Under the pieces are notes generated by a model, which saw only the letters and a list, made by a program, of their open reading frames with translations, searched no databases and had not been told where the DNA came from. Positions 9,744 to 21,126 of a stretch of DNA of 64,000 bases are shown here, piece by piece; position 1 is the first letter of the stretch, and each line of letters opens with the position of its first letter. Source of the stretch: Ustulina deusta (taxonomy: Eukaryota; Ascomycota; Sordariomycetes; Xylariales; Xylariaceae); NCBI GenBank assembly GCA_023159155.1, contig JAJNNX010000006.1:558001-622000 (forward strand), read 5' to 3'. Made by a program: the position numbers and the translations under genes.

Positions 9744-12700
9744 AATAGTCCGCTGTTCCACAGCGAGGAACGCGCAGATGTTGCAGCAAAGACGCCTGAC
9801 GCGAGTCTACTTCAACGGCCCTGGCACACCCAAATATCCCACCCAACTAGCTGCGGGGCGATGAAGCGAGGACATTCATAGGCCGTAAGAGGTCGAGGCA
9901 GTGCCGTACACCAGAGCAACGATAGCGGTACCAGGGTTCTGGTTCCCGGGGACAGGTGGGCGCCAGTGTCCGATAATGGACAGGCACAGTAGGCATGTAT
10001 AAGGGAACGTGTAGGCAGATGGGCACGGAAGGACTGCACGTAGGCAGAGGATAGCAACCTATAGGGAGGGAGCCTGGGATATAATTCGTAGGTGTGGATG
10101 TGGATGTGCCAATGTGCATGCGGGCTTATACGAATAGCTCCCTGCAGGAGGTGTAGCTGTGCACCAGAAAAGGAGGAGAGAAGGCCGTGGATGCGCCAGG
10201 ATGCTGCAGTGTTGCTATTGGTGACCCGAGATTCTGGGTGACCACGGCAGCGACATGGCACCTGAGAAGCACCAGGGCTGCAAGATGCGGAAGATTGCTC
10301 AGGCCGGATATACCCAGTCTACATACGGGACAGCTAGGCAGGTGGCTGGCGCATATAAGAGGCAGAGGCTGTCTGTATGTAGCACCAGCCCAGGCCGGGG
10401 GGCAGTTGAGACAGCAAGCTATCTAGGAAAGTGATGGACAAGGGAGACTCATCGGCAGCCAAACAACCAGGCTGGCCTAGGGAGAGGCAGAATTAACAGG
10501 AGACGGTCAGAGAGCACGAACCGCGCGGGAACTAGACTGCCTACCTGGGCAGAAGAGACAGATGGCTACTCAAAGTGTCGAACGAATTAGGTAGGGTCCT
10601 GGCGGCTTCTAGGATAGATACACGTGTGGTGTAGATAGGGGCTGGGTCGTTGTCGATCCCGGGCCTAAGATATTGTGAATGGGAATCGGCCCTGGATGAC
10701 TTGGATGCGATGCACGCAAATGTAAATGTGGGCGTGCTTTGGAGCTTTGGAGCTTGCTACCTTAGGTACCTACATTTGCTTTGGTTTGAGCTCTGTTCGG
10801 ATGGGCGACACGGGGGGGTGAGTGGACACAGGCTCAGGCACAGGAGCTATAATGCGGACTCGACAAAAGGGGACAACCTACCTACATATGCTTACACAAC
10901 ACGAGTAACTTGGATTGGGACAAGAGTCACTACTTAAGTATTTAGTATAGTACTAGGTACCTACTTAGGGTCGGTAGTGCACAGTAGTGTAATCCTAGCA
11001 AGAGTAGTAGGGAGGAGGTACTTATACCTACAGAGGTAATAGATAAATATGTGGTAAGTGGTTGAAGGATTCTCCATTCCAAGATGAATTGCTACCTATT
11101 GATGTGCCTTAGGTACATAGTCCACCTACCTACTACCTAGAGGTACCTAGGATGGCCAGGTCCCCCACATGCACTCACTCACTCACTTCAACATCAACAT
11201 TTTTATACAACAGTTTATAAATAAGTGACTATGATTCTTTTCATCTGACAAAATACCATAAAAAATATAATTCAATAATTATGTACATATGATAATTTCA
11301 AAATATTAAAACTATACAAAATTAGCTGCATCGATACTTAACTTGGGCTAGACCCGGCCTCTGTAGGGGTTTTTCATGGCCTTTGTAGGCCGGCCAGACA
11401 TTGCCGGTTAGACAGGACTAACACCTAACTAACAGGTAGGTAGGGGGTCACCTAGGGCGTAGTCTCCACACACAGAGGTATAGGTAGCGGCATCCATCTT
11501 CGACTACCACAGACAACAACTACCTACCTACCTACCTCTTGCCTACTCACTCACCTGGCATCCAGAAATACTTTGACGGCATTCCAAAAGAAATGAAAAC
11601 AGAAGATCATCCAACCTACCTATTACATTATCGAGTCACCCGTGCTTTTTCATTAGCTTATCTAGGTGCAGCACACATTACACGTACACACACCAAGCCC
11701 TGCCTACAAGAGCCCGGATGAGGAGGAGCCGTCTATTGTTGCTGGAACTTACAATACCTAGGTCTTCGATATGCTGTGAAACATACGCTTCTACTTTAGG
11801 CGTCTAGATCTGCTGCACCTTCAGCTCATTCATTGACGCCAGCTCTTCGCCGACCAACATAGCGAACGCCGTCATGGACGCCGTGAAACCTTGAAATCAA
11901 TCTATAGCGTTGTGGTCGCTGCGCTATGTCGAGCATGGCTGCCCGAGTTACGCTTCGATCCACATTAGTCCTTCTGTCCATGGATGGATCGCAATCCACG
12001 GGCGAGACTGAGCTGACCCAATGCAATCGTTGCAACTAGGCAGAGATCGTCGACGGGAGACCCTGTCTATCCGGAGTTGCAGGCAAAAACAAGGTTGTTG
12101 GGAGTTTTGAAGGAGCTTGTTCTGCGTTCCTCTGCTTCAGCCATCTAAGTCGGCAATGATCGACAACCTGCATCGTTCAGAGCTGCACCGATGACAGTTG
12201 CCAGACTATTCGGCCAACTAGATGCCACGCCAATACCCCCAACTGTACCCCCAATATAGCTGATGTCGTCTTCCCGGGACTCCTCCTGCCCACCCCCCAG
12301 GAACACTCGTTGTTGAACAGTACAATTCATTCGGCGGGGAAGAAAACAGGTGTCAAGGATACTCCCACTCATCTCCAACATTGCAATACTTACAACCATC
12401 CCAGCCAGCGCTGCAGGTGCCGATTGTGGACCAACATGCAGTCCTCCAAATCGACAAGTATTGGCTTGGATCAGCTGTAGGCCTCGGCCAAAGGATGCAT
12501 TGCGATAGGAACGAATGAGATTTGATTGAAAGACTTACTCGACAAGGGCCGGCGCCTCTGAAGAGCCCTTTGGTCAAGAGGTCGACGACATTATTAGCGG
12601 TAAGCACTCCATGTGCGTCGTACATGGCACACTACTGCGACCAGCCGCTAGAAGATTGCTACCCAGGTACAGTATACCTAGTCTAAGTATCATAGATGCT

Positions 12701-13625
12701 TATTATGTTGCAGGAAAGCCCCGAGTATCGAGGGTCCCCATACACTGCTCCATGTAATAAGTGACAGACCTACATAGATGCCGGCAGGAAAGGTTGCCAA
12801 TTTGTTTCTCCATATTCATAGCGTCATTCCTCCCTTTGCATGGGTCGGAATATTCCGAGTATTATTCCGTAGGAATACCCAAATCCCGAAGAGCAGACGT
12901 CGGAACGTTGTCGGAGGAGCTGTGTTGGTGGCTGGGCAGGCAGTCAATGTCATGGGTTTTGCGCTGGACGAGCGAAGCTTACCTAAGGGGATAGTTAGTG
13001 ACCCCACTATGACTACCAACCTATAGGTACTAGGTAGTAGCTTACCATGCCTCGCCTTCAGACCTGCACCAGGTACTTACTGGCTGCTGCGATAGGTGGT
13101 GTAGGTAGGTACCTATTGGATAGCTTGTGGTGACTCTCGATGCCCCCCCCTTGACCCCTCCAGCCTATCAGAACAGGAGATAACCCAAAGCTAACCTGGC
13201 AACATTCGCTAGAACCCTTCAGCCTTCTGCCCCTCCACTTCCCATAATATCTTTTGGGAGTCTTTCGCAACCTTCTCGCCCGATACTGAGCCACTTGTCT
13301 AGTGCTACAATAGCTGTTGCATTAAGTCGACCTTCCGACGTACGGCTTGACAAGTCCAACAACAACACCTCTCATCGAACGCTTGGCCGACACATCGGCA
13401 GCCTTCCTGGGCCTATTTACCCCCGACCTTCACTCATCCGATTGGCCGTTCACCAGTCCGATCCGTCACCTGCCGATACCGACCAGTCCAGACCAGACCG
13501 CCGTTTAATCTGTAAACATAGAGCTATTACCACTTTTCTCGGGACGAGCTCGCTATTCTACTCCTAGGTCCCCGAGGGCGTAAGAGATTGCAACAGTCTA
13601 TTCGCTCTACACTACACTGCCGACT
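9744..13625. other. Large gene-free intergenic region with short palindromic motifs
   Basis: About 3.9 kb with no supportable gene. ORFs are short, of odd composition, and lack splice-linked partners. Many copies of TAGGTAC, ACCTAGGT and CTACCTACCTA-like motifs lie between 10740 and 13110. An AT-rich island occurs at about 11205-11335 and a TACC tandem at about 11519-11535. The right end (about 13300-13625) is presumably the LSM7 promoter and leader. Confidence 0.5.
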
Positions 13626-14223
13626 ATGTCCGACCGTGGGCATCACCGCGGCAGCCGAGGTGGCGGCGGTCACTACCGCGGAGGACGGGGAGGACGGGGG
13701 GGAAGAGGTGGGCATGGGGGTGACTCGGGCAGTGCCGGCGCCCCGCAAGAACGGGAACGACCCAAGAAGGAAAATATCCTCGATCTAAGCAAATACATGG
13801 ACAAGAAGATTACCGTTAAATTTAATGGAGGACGCGAAGGTACGGTTCACTGTATTGACTCCGGCGCCAACTCTGCCGCCCAGTGAAGGCCGCATATGCA
13901 TATACAGGGATATCGGTGCAAGTGACTAACTAGTAATGGGCGAATAGTCACCGGCACATTAAAGGGATACGATGCGCTCATGAATCTCGTGTTGGACGAG
14001 GTACAAGAGGTCATGCGAGGTAGGTCATCACTGCTCGGCCGTTTAATAATGTTTTCGGTGGGGATTTGAGGACTGACATATCATGGCACCAGACGACGAA
14101 GGCAAGGAAGCGACAAGATCTCTTGGGCTCGTAGTGGCTCGGGGCACCTTACTAGTGGTTATCAGCCCCGTAGATGGAAGCGAGGAGATAGAGAACCCAT
14201 TTGCACAACAAGGTGATGATTGA
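13626..14223 (+). CDS. LSM7: LSm7, Sm-like protein of the Lsm1-7 and Lsm2-8 rings
   Basis: An Sm-fold protein of the heptameric LSm rings: the cytoplasmic ring promotes decapping, the nuclear ring binds the U6 snRNA 3' end. Exons are 13626-13839, 13948-14019 and 14093-14223 (138 aa), GT-AG introns, with actaac as the branch site in the first. Sm1 motif: ILDLSKYMDKKITVKFNGGREVTGTLKGYD, split by intron 1. Sm2 motif: LGLVVARGTLLVVISP, as in human LSM7, followed by NPFAQQGDD. The first about 40 residues are an Arg/Gly-rich extension (GRGGRGGRGGHGG), longer than the human N-terminus and likely an RNA-binding or methylated tail. Identity is secure. Confidence 0.95.
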
Positions 14224-15645
14224 GCTATGTACCCAACCTGACAAGGGAACGAGGAAATCTACTTTGGTCACGACGCCAGACGGCTCGAGGCCGCCCGCCC
14301 ACTTTACGTGAAGAGGACGCAAAATAAAAGATATACCCTGAAGTAGTAAGAGAAGAGAGCAACGGTGGGCGAGCAGAGGAGTCGGATGAAGCGCACAACG
14401 AGGGCCTGAGGTTAGGATAACGAAGATCATCATGTAATGGAGCCCACGGTTTGTGACTGGATTCGGCTCTACCCAGAGGCGATCCCAAGGATTCCTAGGA
14501 TCCGGCAATCCTCAGGAGGAAATATACTTCCATCCCAGGCTCTGTCATATCATCGTAGTCGACTCCGTGATAGTGCTCCCAGCCACACGACACGGCAAAG
14601 GCTCTTCCCATTCGCTGTAGGCCATCCTACATGACCTACACACTTAAAATAGTGGTTCGAGATTTATTACCTCGCACATGCATTAATAAGGCTACCATTC
14701 ACGCGCACTGACCGATCTCATCGTCGCGAGGGGAAATGTGACAAGTCATGTCACGCTCCCTGGAGACTCGCACCACGATCAAGGAGGTGAAATGATAAAA
14801 AACCCGACACTCCCTAGACTACCCGTACTTCGAGCATAAATGAGGCGCTCGCTTCACGACGGCTTCGATGCCCGGCTGTGTGCGAGCTTGAGACGTATTA
14901 GTATTGTACGTCGGGAGTAATCGTCATTTTGAAGACCAGGTGGTTGGTTGGTTGGTTCGATTCGACACCTGTATTCAAAACGCAATGTACTTATATTGCA
15001 CCATACCCGCACCATCAATGTCCGCTAGGTCTGTGTGCAGCTCAGGGGCTTCAATACCTACGTAGTACCTTCCCGGCAGATTTGTATTCATCTATGTACA
15101 TACGCTAGGAGACGTAGGTACTCTCTGGTGGCTGCATGGACTTGGGACTTCAAAGTTATGACACAATACCATGCCATACCGTACCTATTCTTACCTCGAC
15201 ATGTACCACCCTAGTCGGTTGCAAGCACAGTATGGGATGTTCGTCAATGATCACAAGAGTATAGATCAGCATGCTGGTTTGAAGTAGATGAAATATCTTG
15301 TCATTCGTATTTTTCTTTTATCCTTTTTGTTTTCTCTCGGAGGCTCGGTTAACCCGCTACAGGGCAGGCTGTCGCTTTAGGATCCAATGTCGGATCCAAT
15401 AGACATACAGAATATATATAGGGCCTTTGACCTTTTCCACGCTATACAAGCTTCGTTCCTATACCGGGGTCCAAGCTTGTGAAGGCCAAACCCCCATCTG
15501 ATTGATACTACTCGAATGCGCTGTTGACTTCGCTGTGGTGTTGTGCTGTTCCCCAAATACACGAATGTCCATGCTGTGCTTCTGGCCACTTGCGGCTTCC
15601 AATTTTCTCGGAATATGACATGGCCTAGATCAAATGTCTGCGAGT
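14224..15645. other. Intergenic region between convergent LSM7 and PAN3
   Basis: No gene. A tggttggttggttcgattc string near 14940-14960 resembles a T-arm but has no cloverleaf. TACGTAGTACC-like motifs occur near 15055-15120. Confidence 0.5.
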
Positions 15646-18600
15646 TTAGAAGCCCCTGTTGCTTTGCTGTTGTTGCTTCGTATTTCCTTTTTGTAGATCG
15701 CCAAATGCCGATTGAACTTGCTTCTTCAATTCTCGGTATGTCACAAGGAAGGTAGACTGGTGATCTCGGCTGGTGAGATAGATCTTTTCCTCCGTGCCAG
15801 CGTCAAGCTTATTCAGACAACTTATGATGTGTCCTAAATCTAGGACGGGGTTCCCCTGAGTATCAACCTGGTGGAAGACATAATCTCGAAACAGCTTCAA
15901 CGTGTATCGATGCTCTGTTTCAGACCAATTAGGGTCCCCGTCAAACTCGGGACGCTCATTGATTGTGCCCAGTTTAGCCAGCAATCGTACCAGCCTTCCG
16001 TTTTCAAGTTCTCGGCCTAAATGATTGGTTGCCTCATCGTAAGCGCTGGACGATGAAACAAACACATCGTCTACGTGAGGGGCTAGATCACGGATTAGCT
16101 GTTCAGCCGTCTTGTATTGCGCTTGAGGTGCGCTTAGCAGCCAAGCTACTCTTTCTTTGAGCTCCTCCGAGTAGTTTCGGCCCAATTGGTCGAGGAGTGC
16201 GCGTAGGTCCTGTATGTTCCTTGGTGGAGTATTGGTCCCGATGCTAAGCACAAGCTTTCCGAGATTGAAAAAGTCCTCTTGTTGAAGTTCTTCAACGCGA
16301 CGATGCGCTTCAAAATGTATCACATCAAAAATGGAACATGCGCTCAGCCTGATGCGATTCTTATCTGTCAAAATCACCTTGCTGATATCGATACAACGTG
16401 CTGCCAGCTTTGCCTTATGTATCACCTTAAGCGCGCTGGATAGCTGGACAAGATAACTCCATAACACTTTTTCTGGAACTGGCGCTGTACGGCTAAATCT
16501 ATTAGTACTGGCTGGAAAGTGATGTTCGGCCAGGGTTTTCGAGAGTGGGTGATAGCTGTGAACAAATATAAGGGAACTATCATTGAAGTCCCTGGTTGTG
16601 AAGGCTTCCACCGTTGTGACTATGCTCGGATGTGTTATTTTTTTCCAGGAATTCACAGCCTTGATGGCATCCTCATTTGTCAAACGAAAGCCTATCACGG
16701 GTCAGCGTATGCACTATATTATGTGACGAGACCGCTCACCTTCCACCCTTCTCAGACAATATACGTTTCCGTTCTTTCGAGAGGTTGCTTTCCATACCCA
16801 TGTGGGAAGCCCAAAGATGCCAGGCGTATTCTTGAGCTTGATATCTAAGGGTACGAGGGAATGATACTGTTGGAGAGAGGGCGATTGTACGCCTGGTTGG
16901 CTCGCAAGAACTTGTCTGGCCGCCTCGGACTTTTTCTGTAAGTCTTCCCTAAGTGATTCTGGTAGAAACAAATCGAAAGCCGCTCGTTGGTAAGGCTGTA
17001 AATTATCTCGAATGGGGGCTAGTGGGTAGTAAAGATGATATTGTAGCTAGAGGTGAACGAATTAACTCATCTGAAATTGAGACTGAGTATCCATTTATTA
17101 ACTCACAGGCTGGGACGGGGTTGAGTATGTGTTCTGGGTCCCATAGTAGGATGCTCCGGCTCCGGCCAAGGGATTGTGCTCTTCAGCATATGGGTTATAC
17201 TGAGAGGATTGGAGTCCTTGAGAAACAGTTGACATGAAAGGATCAAACCCCATCGAATTCTCTGAGGCCCCATTCACTGCATCCTGTTCTATGTCAACTA
17301 AAATATATCAATAGTGGAGATGGTGAAAAGCGTACTGCTGAATTCAAATCATAATTGTTTTGAGTGAAATCTGAGAACTGGGTTGGCTTGAACAAAGTTG
17401 TTCCAGACTCTTGCTGTAGAGAGGGTGATGTAGCTAGGGAATGTAAGCACAAATAGGCCACATAACTTGTTGATGGCGGGTCATACTAGTCGTGGAACCC
17501 CCTCGAGGAGTAAAAGGGGCCGCATTAGTAGAAAACGCGCTCTTCTTACTCCCGAGCTGCGCAGGAGTGAAAGATGGAGAATCGACATTGAGTGATTTTT
17601 TAGGGAGACTGCTAAATCGGTTAGCTAGCTGTATGGTAATGGATGGATAATTTATTGAGAAAAGGTGCAAAATCCCCGAGAGGCTAGTAGGACAGCAGCG
17701 CTAATTGCGTAATTATGCTTTGAAACATGAAAATTCAGGTGACCGAGGACTGCTTGCTATGTTTGGAGAAGCCTCCGGCTGTGGATTGTCTCAAGATGAA
17801 GCATCATGACTGATTATCAAGGAAGACCCAGCCTGTGTATTACTCCTCTCAGGTCCATGTAATATAGTTGGTGGTGATTTTAGAAAAGCGACTGTTTGTT
17901 CCTCTGCTGCTCTTCTACTAGTAGGCTATCCTCCGTCTTTTTCGTGGGCCGTCTGGATCTGCTTGTAGACCATCTTCTGCTTCTTAGTTGTCTTCAGCGT
18001 CTGGGCTGTTCTCTTGCGAACTGTCCTCTTGCGAACTGTCCTCTTGCGAGCTGTCCTCTTGCGAGCTGTCCTCTTGCGAACTGTCCTCTTGCGAGCTGTC
18101 CTCTTGCGAACTGTCCTCTTGCGAACTGTTCTCTTGCGAACTGTCCTCTTGCGAACTGTCCTCTTGCGAACTGTTCTCTTGCGAACTGTCCTCTTGCGAA
18201 CTGTCCTCTTGTGAATTGTCTTCTTGTGAATTGTGTAGTAGTGGGAGGCTCGGCATTATTGTATCAAAACTGGGAGCGAGCGGGAAAATAATTGGCGGTT
18301 TCTTCTGTCGCTAGCTAGAAAGTTGAAAAACTGTGTTTAGGCCATAATATCCTACATCTCCCAGCTGAATGACCATATTAAACGGGTCCACATAAGCAGG
18401 GAATGGCTCGAGGTCATGGTCCTCAGCAGGGCTCTCAGAAGATACAGGTCTAGGTAATTGATTTTGCTGAGAATCCGCAACTCTGGAACCGGGAACAATT
18501 CCGTGGAGAGCAAGTTGTCGGCGGACTTCTTGGTGACTATATCTTACATCTCCTAGCATCAGAAAGGCTTCCTGCGGTTGCTCAACATGTCGAGCTTCGG

Positions 18601-19597
18601 GACTAGGCGGGGATGATTCGTTCATCTGTTGTGAATGTTGAGCGACCTGTGGTGCAATATTCGGTATGCTCCTGCTTGTGCTACCAGCCATGGTTGGAAG
18701 AGGACACTCATCCCGATCAATAACGGAGATTTCGCTGGGCTGTTCCAATTGCTGGGGGCTCTGATCTCCCTGGTCTCCTCGACCGCATGAACCTTGTCTT
18801 CCTCGCATGTTTCGCAGATTGTTTATAAGTCGGCGGACCGAGGGCCGGCTACCTGGGCTTCGGGGTGGACAAGGACTCAAGATCCCATGATGTTTCGCCT
18901 TGTTCACGTCCGGGTGATGTGGTGCATGCAGAATGCTCAGCTACTGTGCGGTTTGGCCACTATCCCCAGCAAGCAACACAGGAGTCGTTCCCCTTATACC
19001 CGTATTGGATGAGTTCGAATGACACTATTGGTTCTAAATCGGGGTGCAGATGCAACGGCAAGGTCTGCACGATACAATAGAGCCCGTCTAAAAGGCTGTT
19101 GATCGAGGAGTAAAGCTTTCGTGAAAGCCGAGAACGAGTATTCAAGAGCCAGCAGCTGTTGTTGGAAACCAACAGCAAGTGGTATCAAGGCAGTTGGGGA
19201 CGTGCTATCCAAAAGTATCGATAGATTCGCAAGAATTTCCCCCGGGCCGAAGGCAGAACTAGGGAGAGGCGTTTTCGAAGAGAAGGCAGGAAAGGCGGAC
19301 TTGCAAAAGAAATGACGACTTACTGATCACTAGAGTTATTTGAGTTTCTATTCTGGTCATGGTTGAAGGCGCATCCCTGGTCCTCATAGCGACAGTGGCC
19401 GTATATCAGCACATTTCGACAGAGAGTATCTTTCGAATCTGTAAGGCCGCCGAGGGCTAAATTAGACTCGAAACTAATAGAGCTACGCTACCAAAGAAAG
19501 GCAGATCGGACGGCGGTCGCTGCTTACCACGTGTTTTCGGCCTGGGCGATGCCATCTGCCTGCCCTGGTTGGCAGTTCCGAATCTAGTACTCGCCAT
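15646..19597 (-). CDS. PAN3: PAN3, regulatory subunit of the PAN2-PAN3 poly(A) nuclease
   Basis: PAN3 recruits PAN2 to poly(A)-binding protein for the first step of deadenylation. Seven minus-strand exons keep phase: 19597-19528, 19438-19324, 17611-17487, 17433-17336, 17283-17107, 16995-16740 and 16691-15646, total 628 aa, a normal fungal length. In order: an N-terminal CCCH finger (TLCRNVLIYGHCRYEDQGC then AFNH), a PAM2 motif (SLNVDSPSFTP) for binding Pab1, a disordered linker, PYQRAAFDLFLPESLRE, the pseudokinase (IFGLPTWVWKATSRKNG, NVYCLRRVEG, LTNEDAIKAVNSWKKI), and the C-terminal coiled coil and knob (LGRNYSEELKERVAWLL, DVFVSSSSAYDEATNHLGRE, FRDYVFHQVD). All introns are short except intron 2, which is 1,712 nt and separates the finger from the PAM2 motif. 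The tail is Gln-rich. Confidence 0.93.
18007..18232. repeat. 15-bp minisatellite, about 15 units
   Basis: Tandem copies of a ctcttgcgaactgtc unit with scattered a/g and c/t variants; the last two units are diverged (gtgaattgtcttctt). Because the unit is a multiple of three, the array is open in several frames: minus strand SQEDS, plus strand ELSSC or RTVLL. It lies inside PAN3 intron 2. Confidence 0.95.
18311..19250 (-). pseudogene. Broken ORF remnant inside the PAN3 intron, weakly ankyrin-like
   Basis: On the PAN3 strand, frames are open from about 19250 to 18994 and from 18907 to 18311 (198 codons, opening with GTG rather than ATG). Around the break, different frames read LLYRADLAVAS, then TTPVLLAGDSGQTAQ, a stop, LSILHAPHHPDVNKAKHHG and RPSVRRLINN. 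This pattern faintly recalls degenerate ankyrin repeats (TPLxxAxxxG, DVN). The 198-codon part ends in a polar, Gln/Pro/Ser-rich tail. No intact start, so a decayed or partial gene carried in with the insertion is the best reading. It could also be spurious. Confidence 0.25.
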
Positions 19598-21126
19598 GGG
19601 TGTAGTAGAAGCAACGACACGATAATCTGATCGCCTAGACGCCACGAATTCAGGCTGGGCAGCCGGTGCGCAACCACCCTGTTCGAGACAGCGGCCTCGG
19701 TCTGTCTATCCGGCCTCGACAATTGCAAACAGGGTGGATTACGAGGCGAAGAGGAGCAGACGGAACGGACGACGATAGGGGATGTAGGAATGGCGTAGGT
19801 GTCGCATTGAGGTGCGCGGGCAGAGAACAAGATCGTGGTGTTGCCGGCCGAAGAAGATTATCGTGGGAGGCGATGCAGGGAGAACAAGGAGACGTACTCA
19901 GCGCCTCAAAGCGGTGCCATTTTCCAGCGTCTTTGAGAGGAAGTTCACCCATAGAATCAAAACCCGGCGTCAAGCGCAGTCGATACGGAGAGATCGTCAG
20001 GGAATGAAAGGTCGGAGGTTGGGGGTCGGGGGTCGGGGGTCGAAGGTCGAAGGTCGAAGATCAAAGGACAGGAGGGCGCTGCGAATCAATTGTTGGCGTA
20101 AAAGCAAGGAGTCGGCTATGCAGAGACTGAAGCCATATATGTGCGGATCATAAATTTGTACAGATGTCGGCAGAGTGGTGAATAGGCACGTATGTCGGGC
20201 ATACGAGGCAGCAGGATTGCCGAAACCAAGTCCCTAACAATGTATGCAGCCCCCGACAAGCACTGAGAGGCGAAGCGGCGAGGCGGCGGGCGGCGGGCGG
20301 ACGAGTTGTGGTGGTGCACCGTGCAGAAGGTGGGAGTGGTGGGATGATGGGCGGAATGCCTTGCACAGGCGCAGATTGGTGGGCGCCTGTCGGTGGTGGG
20401 TGGTCGACGGTTCCAGGGCAGCGCGCCAAGATTTCATAGTGGTAGCAAAGTGCCTAACCTACCTTGGATAAGTTCAGCCTCGACCGTGCGTTACATGTAC
20501 ATGTGGCAAGGCATTACATAATCCATCAATCTGACGGGGAGATCCAACAATGGTTTGTTTAGTACATACATATGCACTAGCGAGCCCCGACAAATCCAGT
20601 TTAATCCTGAAGTGGTCTGCATCTACCAACGCTAGTCCTATAATAGCAGGATTGTCCCTCTGCCATCGTCATCCTCCGAACTGGCGATCGTTCTGGTGGG
20701 TCCCGATACTCAACTGAACACGCAGCCTCGAATGCTTCAATCTTCCGAGCGAATCGTTTGCAAACCACCTGCGTTTTCTACCACACCTTAGTTAATTTGA
20801 CGCACACTTTCCCACGATAGGTATTTGCATTAGTCATCCCGCTCCCCGAGCCTCGCCCGCAACAAAGACCACATTCAGCTCCCCCGGCTGGGATGATCCT
20901 TGCGCCGGTCCCCACGAACCTGCTGCCTTGCTGTACTAAGTTCTGGGACCTCGGGTTTTTGGGAGAGACAGTTCTCGGTACTTCTCTGGCCTCTTTTCCG
21001 TCTTCGTTCCTGTTATGAGCGTATAGCCAGCGACCAAGCCGAGCCCGGTATCCATGGACAGTGATTGTTACACTCCGAGTGGAACCTCCTGGTAGTTAAC
21101 TTGGCTGTTCGAGCCCCGAGGTCGTC
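19598..21126. other. Divergent promoter region of PAN3 and the UBX gene
   Basis: About 1.5 kb shared upstream region. It contains an imperfect gtcgggg/gtcgaag tandem at about 20010-20065 and a gcggcgggcggcggg tract near 20275-20300. Long overlapping ORFs on both strands have no family signal. Confidence 0.5.

Larger units (their letters stand above)
17612..19323 (-). other. Oversized PAN3 intron 2 (1.7 kb)
   Basis: The donor (gtaagt, 19323) and acceptor (gctaac branch, then tttag ending at 17612) are both canonical, and joining 19324 to 17611 keeps the PAN3 frame (CA+C). The other PAN3 introns are 46-111 nt, so about 1.6 kb of extra DNA appears to have been inserted here. It contains open stretches on the PAN3 strand, a 15-bp minisatellite and no obvious terminal repeats. 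Whether the insertion includes its own promoter is not visible. Confidence 0.7.

Noticed and set aside
9812..10261. 149-codon minus ORF
   Set aside because: Composition is unlike protein (His/Pro/Leu/Arg mixture), no splice-linked partner, and it lies in the motif-rich intergenic region.
14935..14970. tRNA-like ggttcgattc
   Set aside because: No acceptor stem or anticodon arm pairs around it; it lies in a ggtt tandem.
17988..18314. Plus-strand ELSSC-repeat ORF (108 aa)
   Set aside because: It is only the 15-bp minisatellite read in another frame, lying in a PAN3 intron; no start context or flanking domain.
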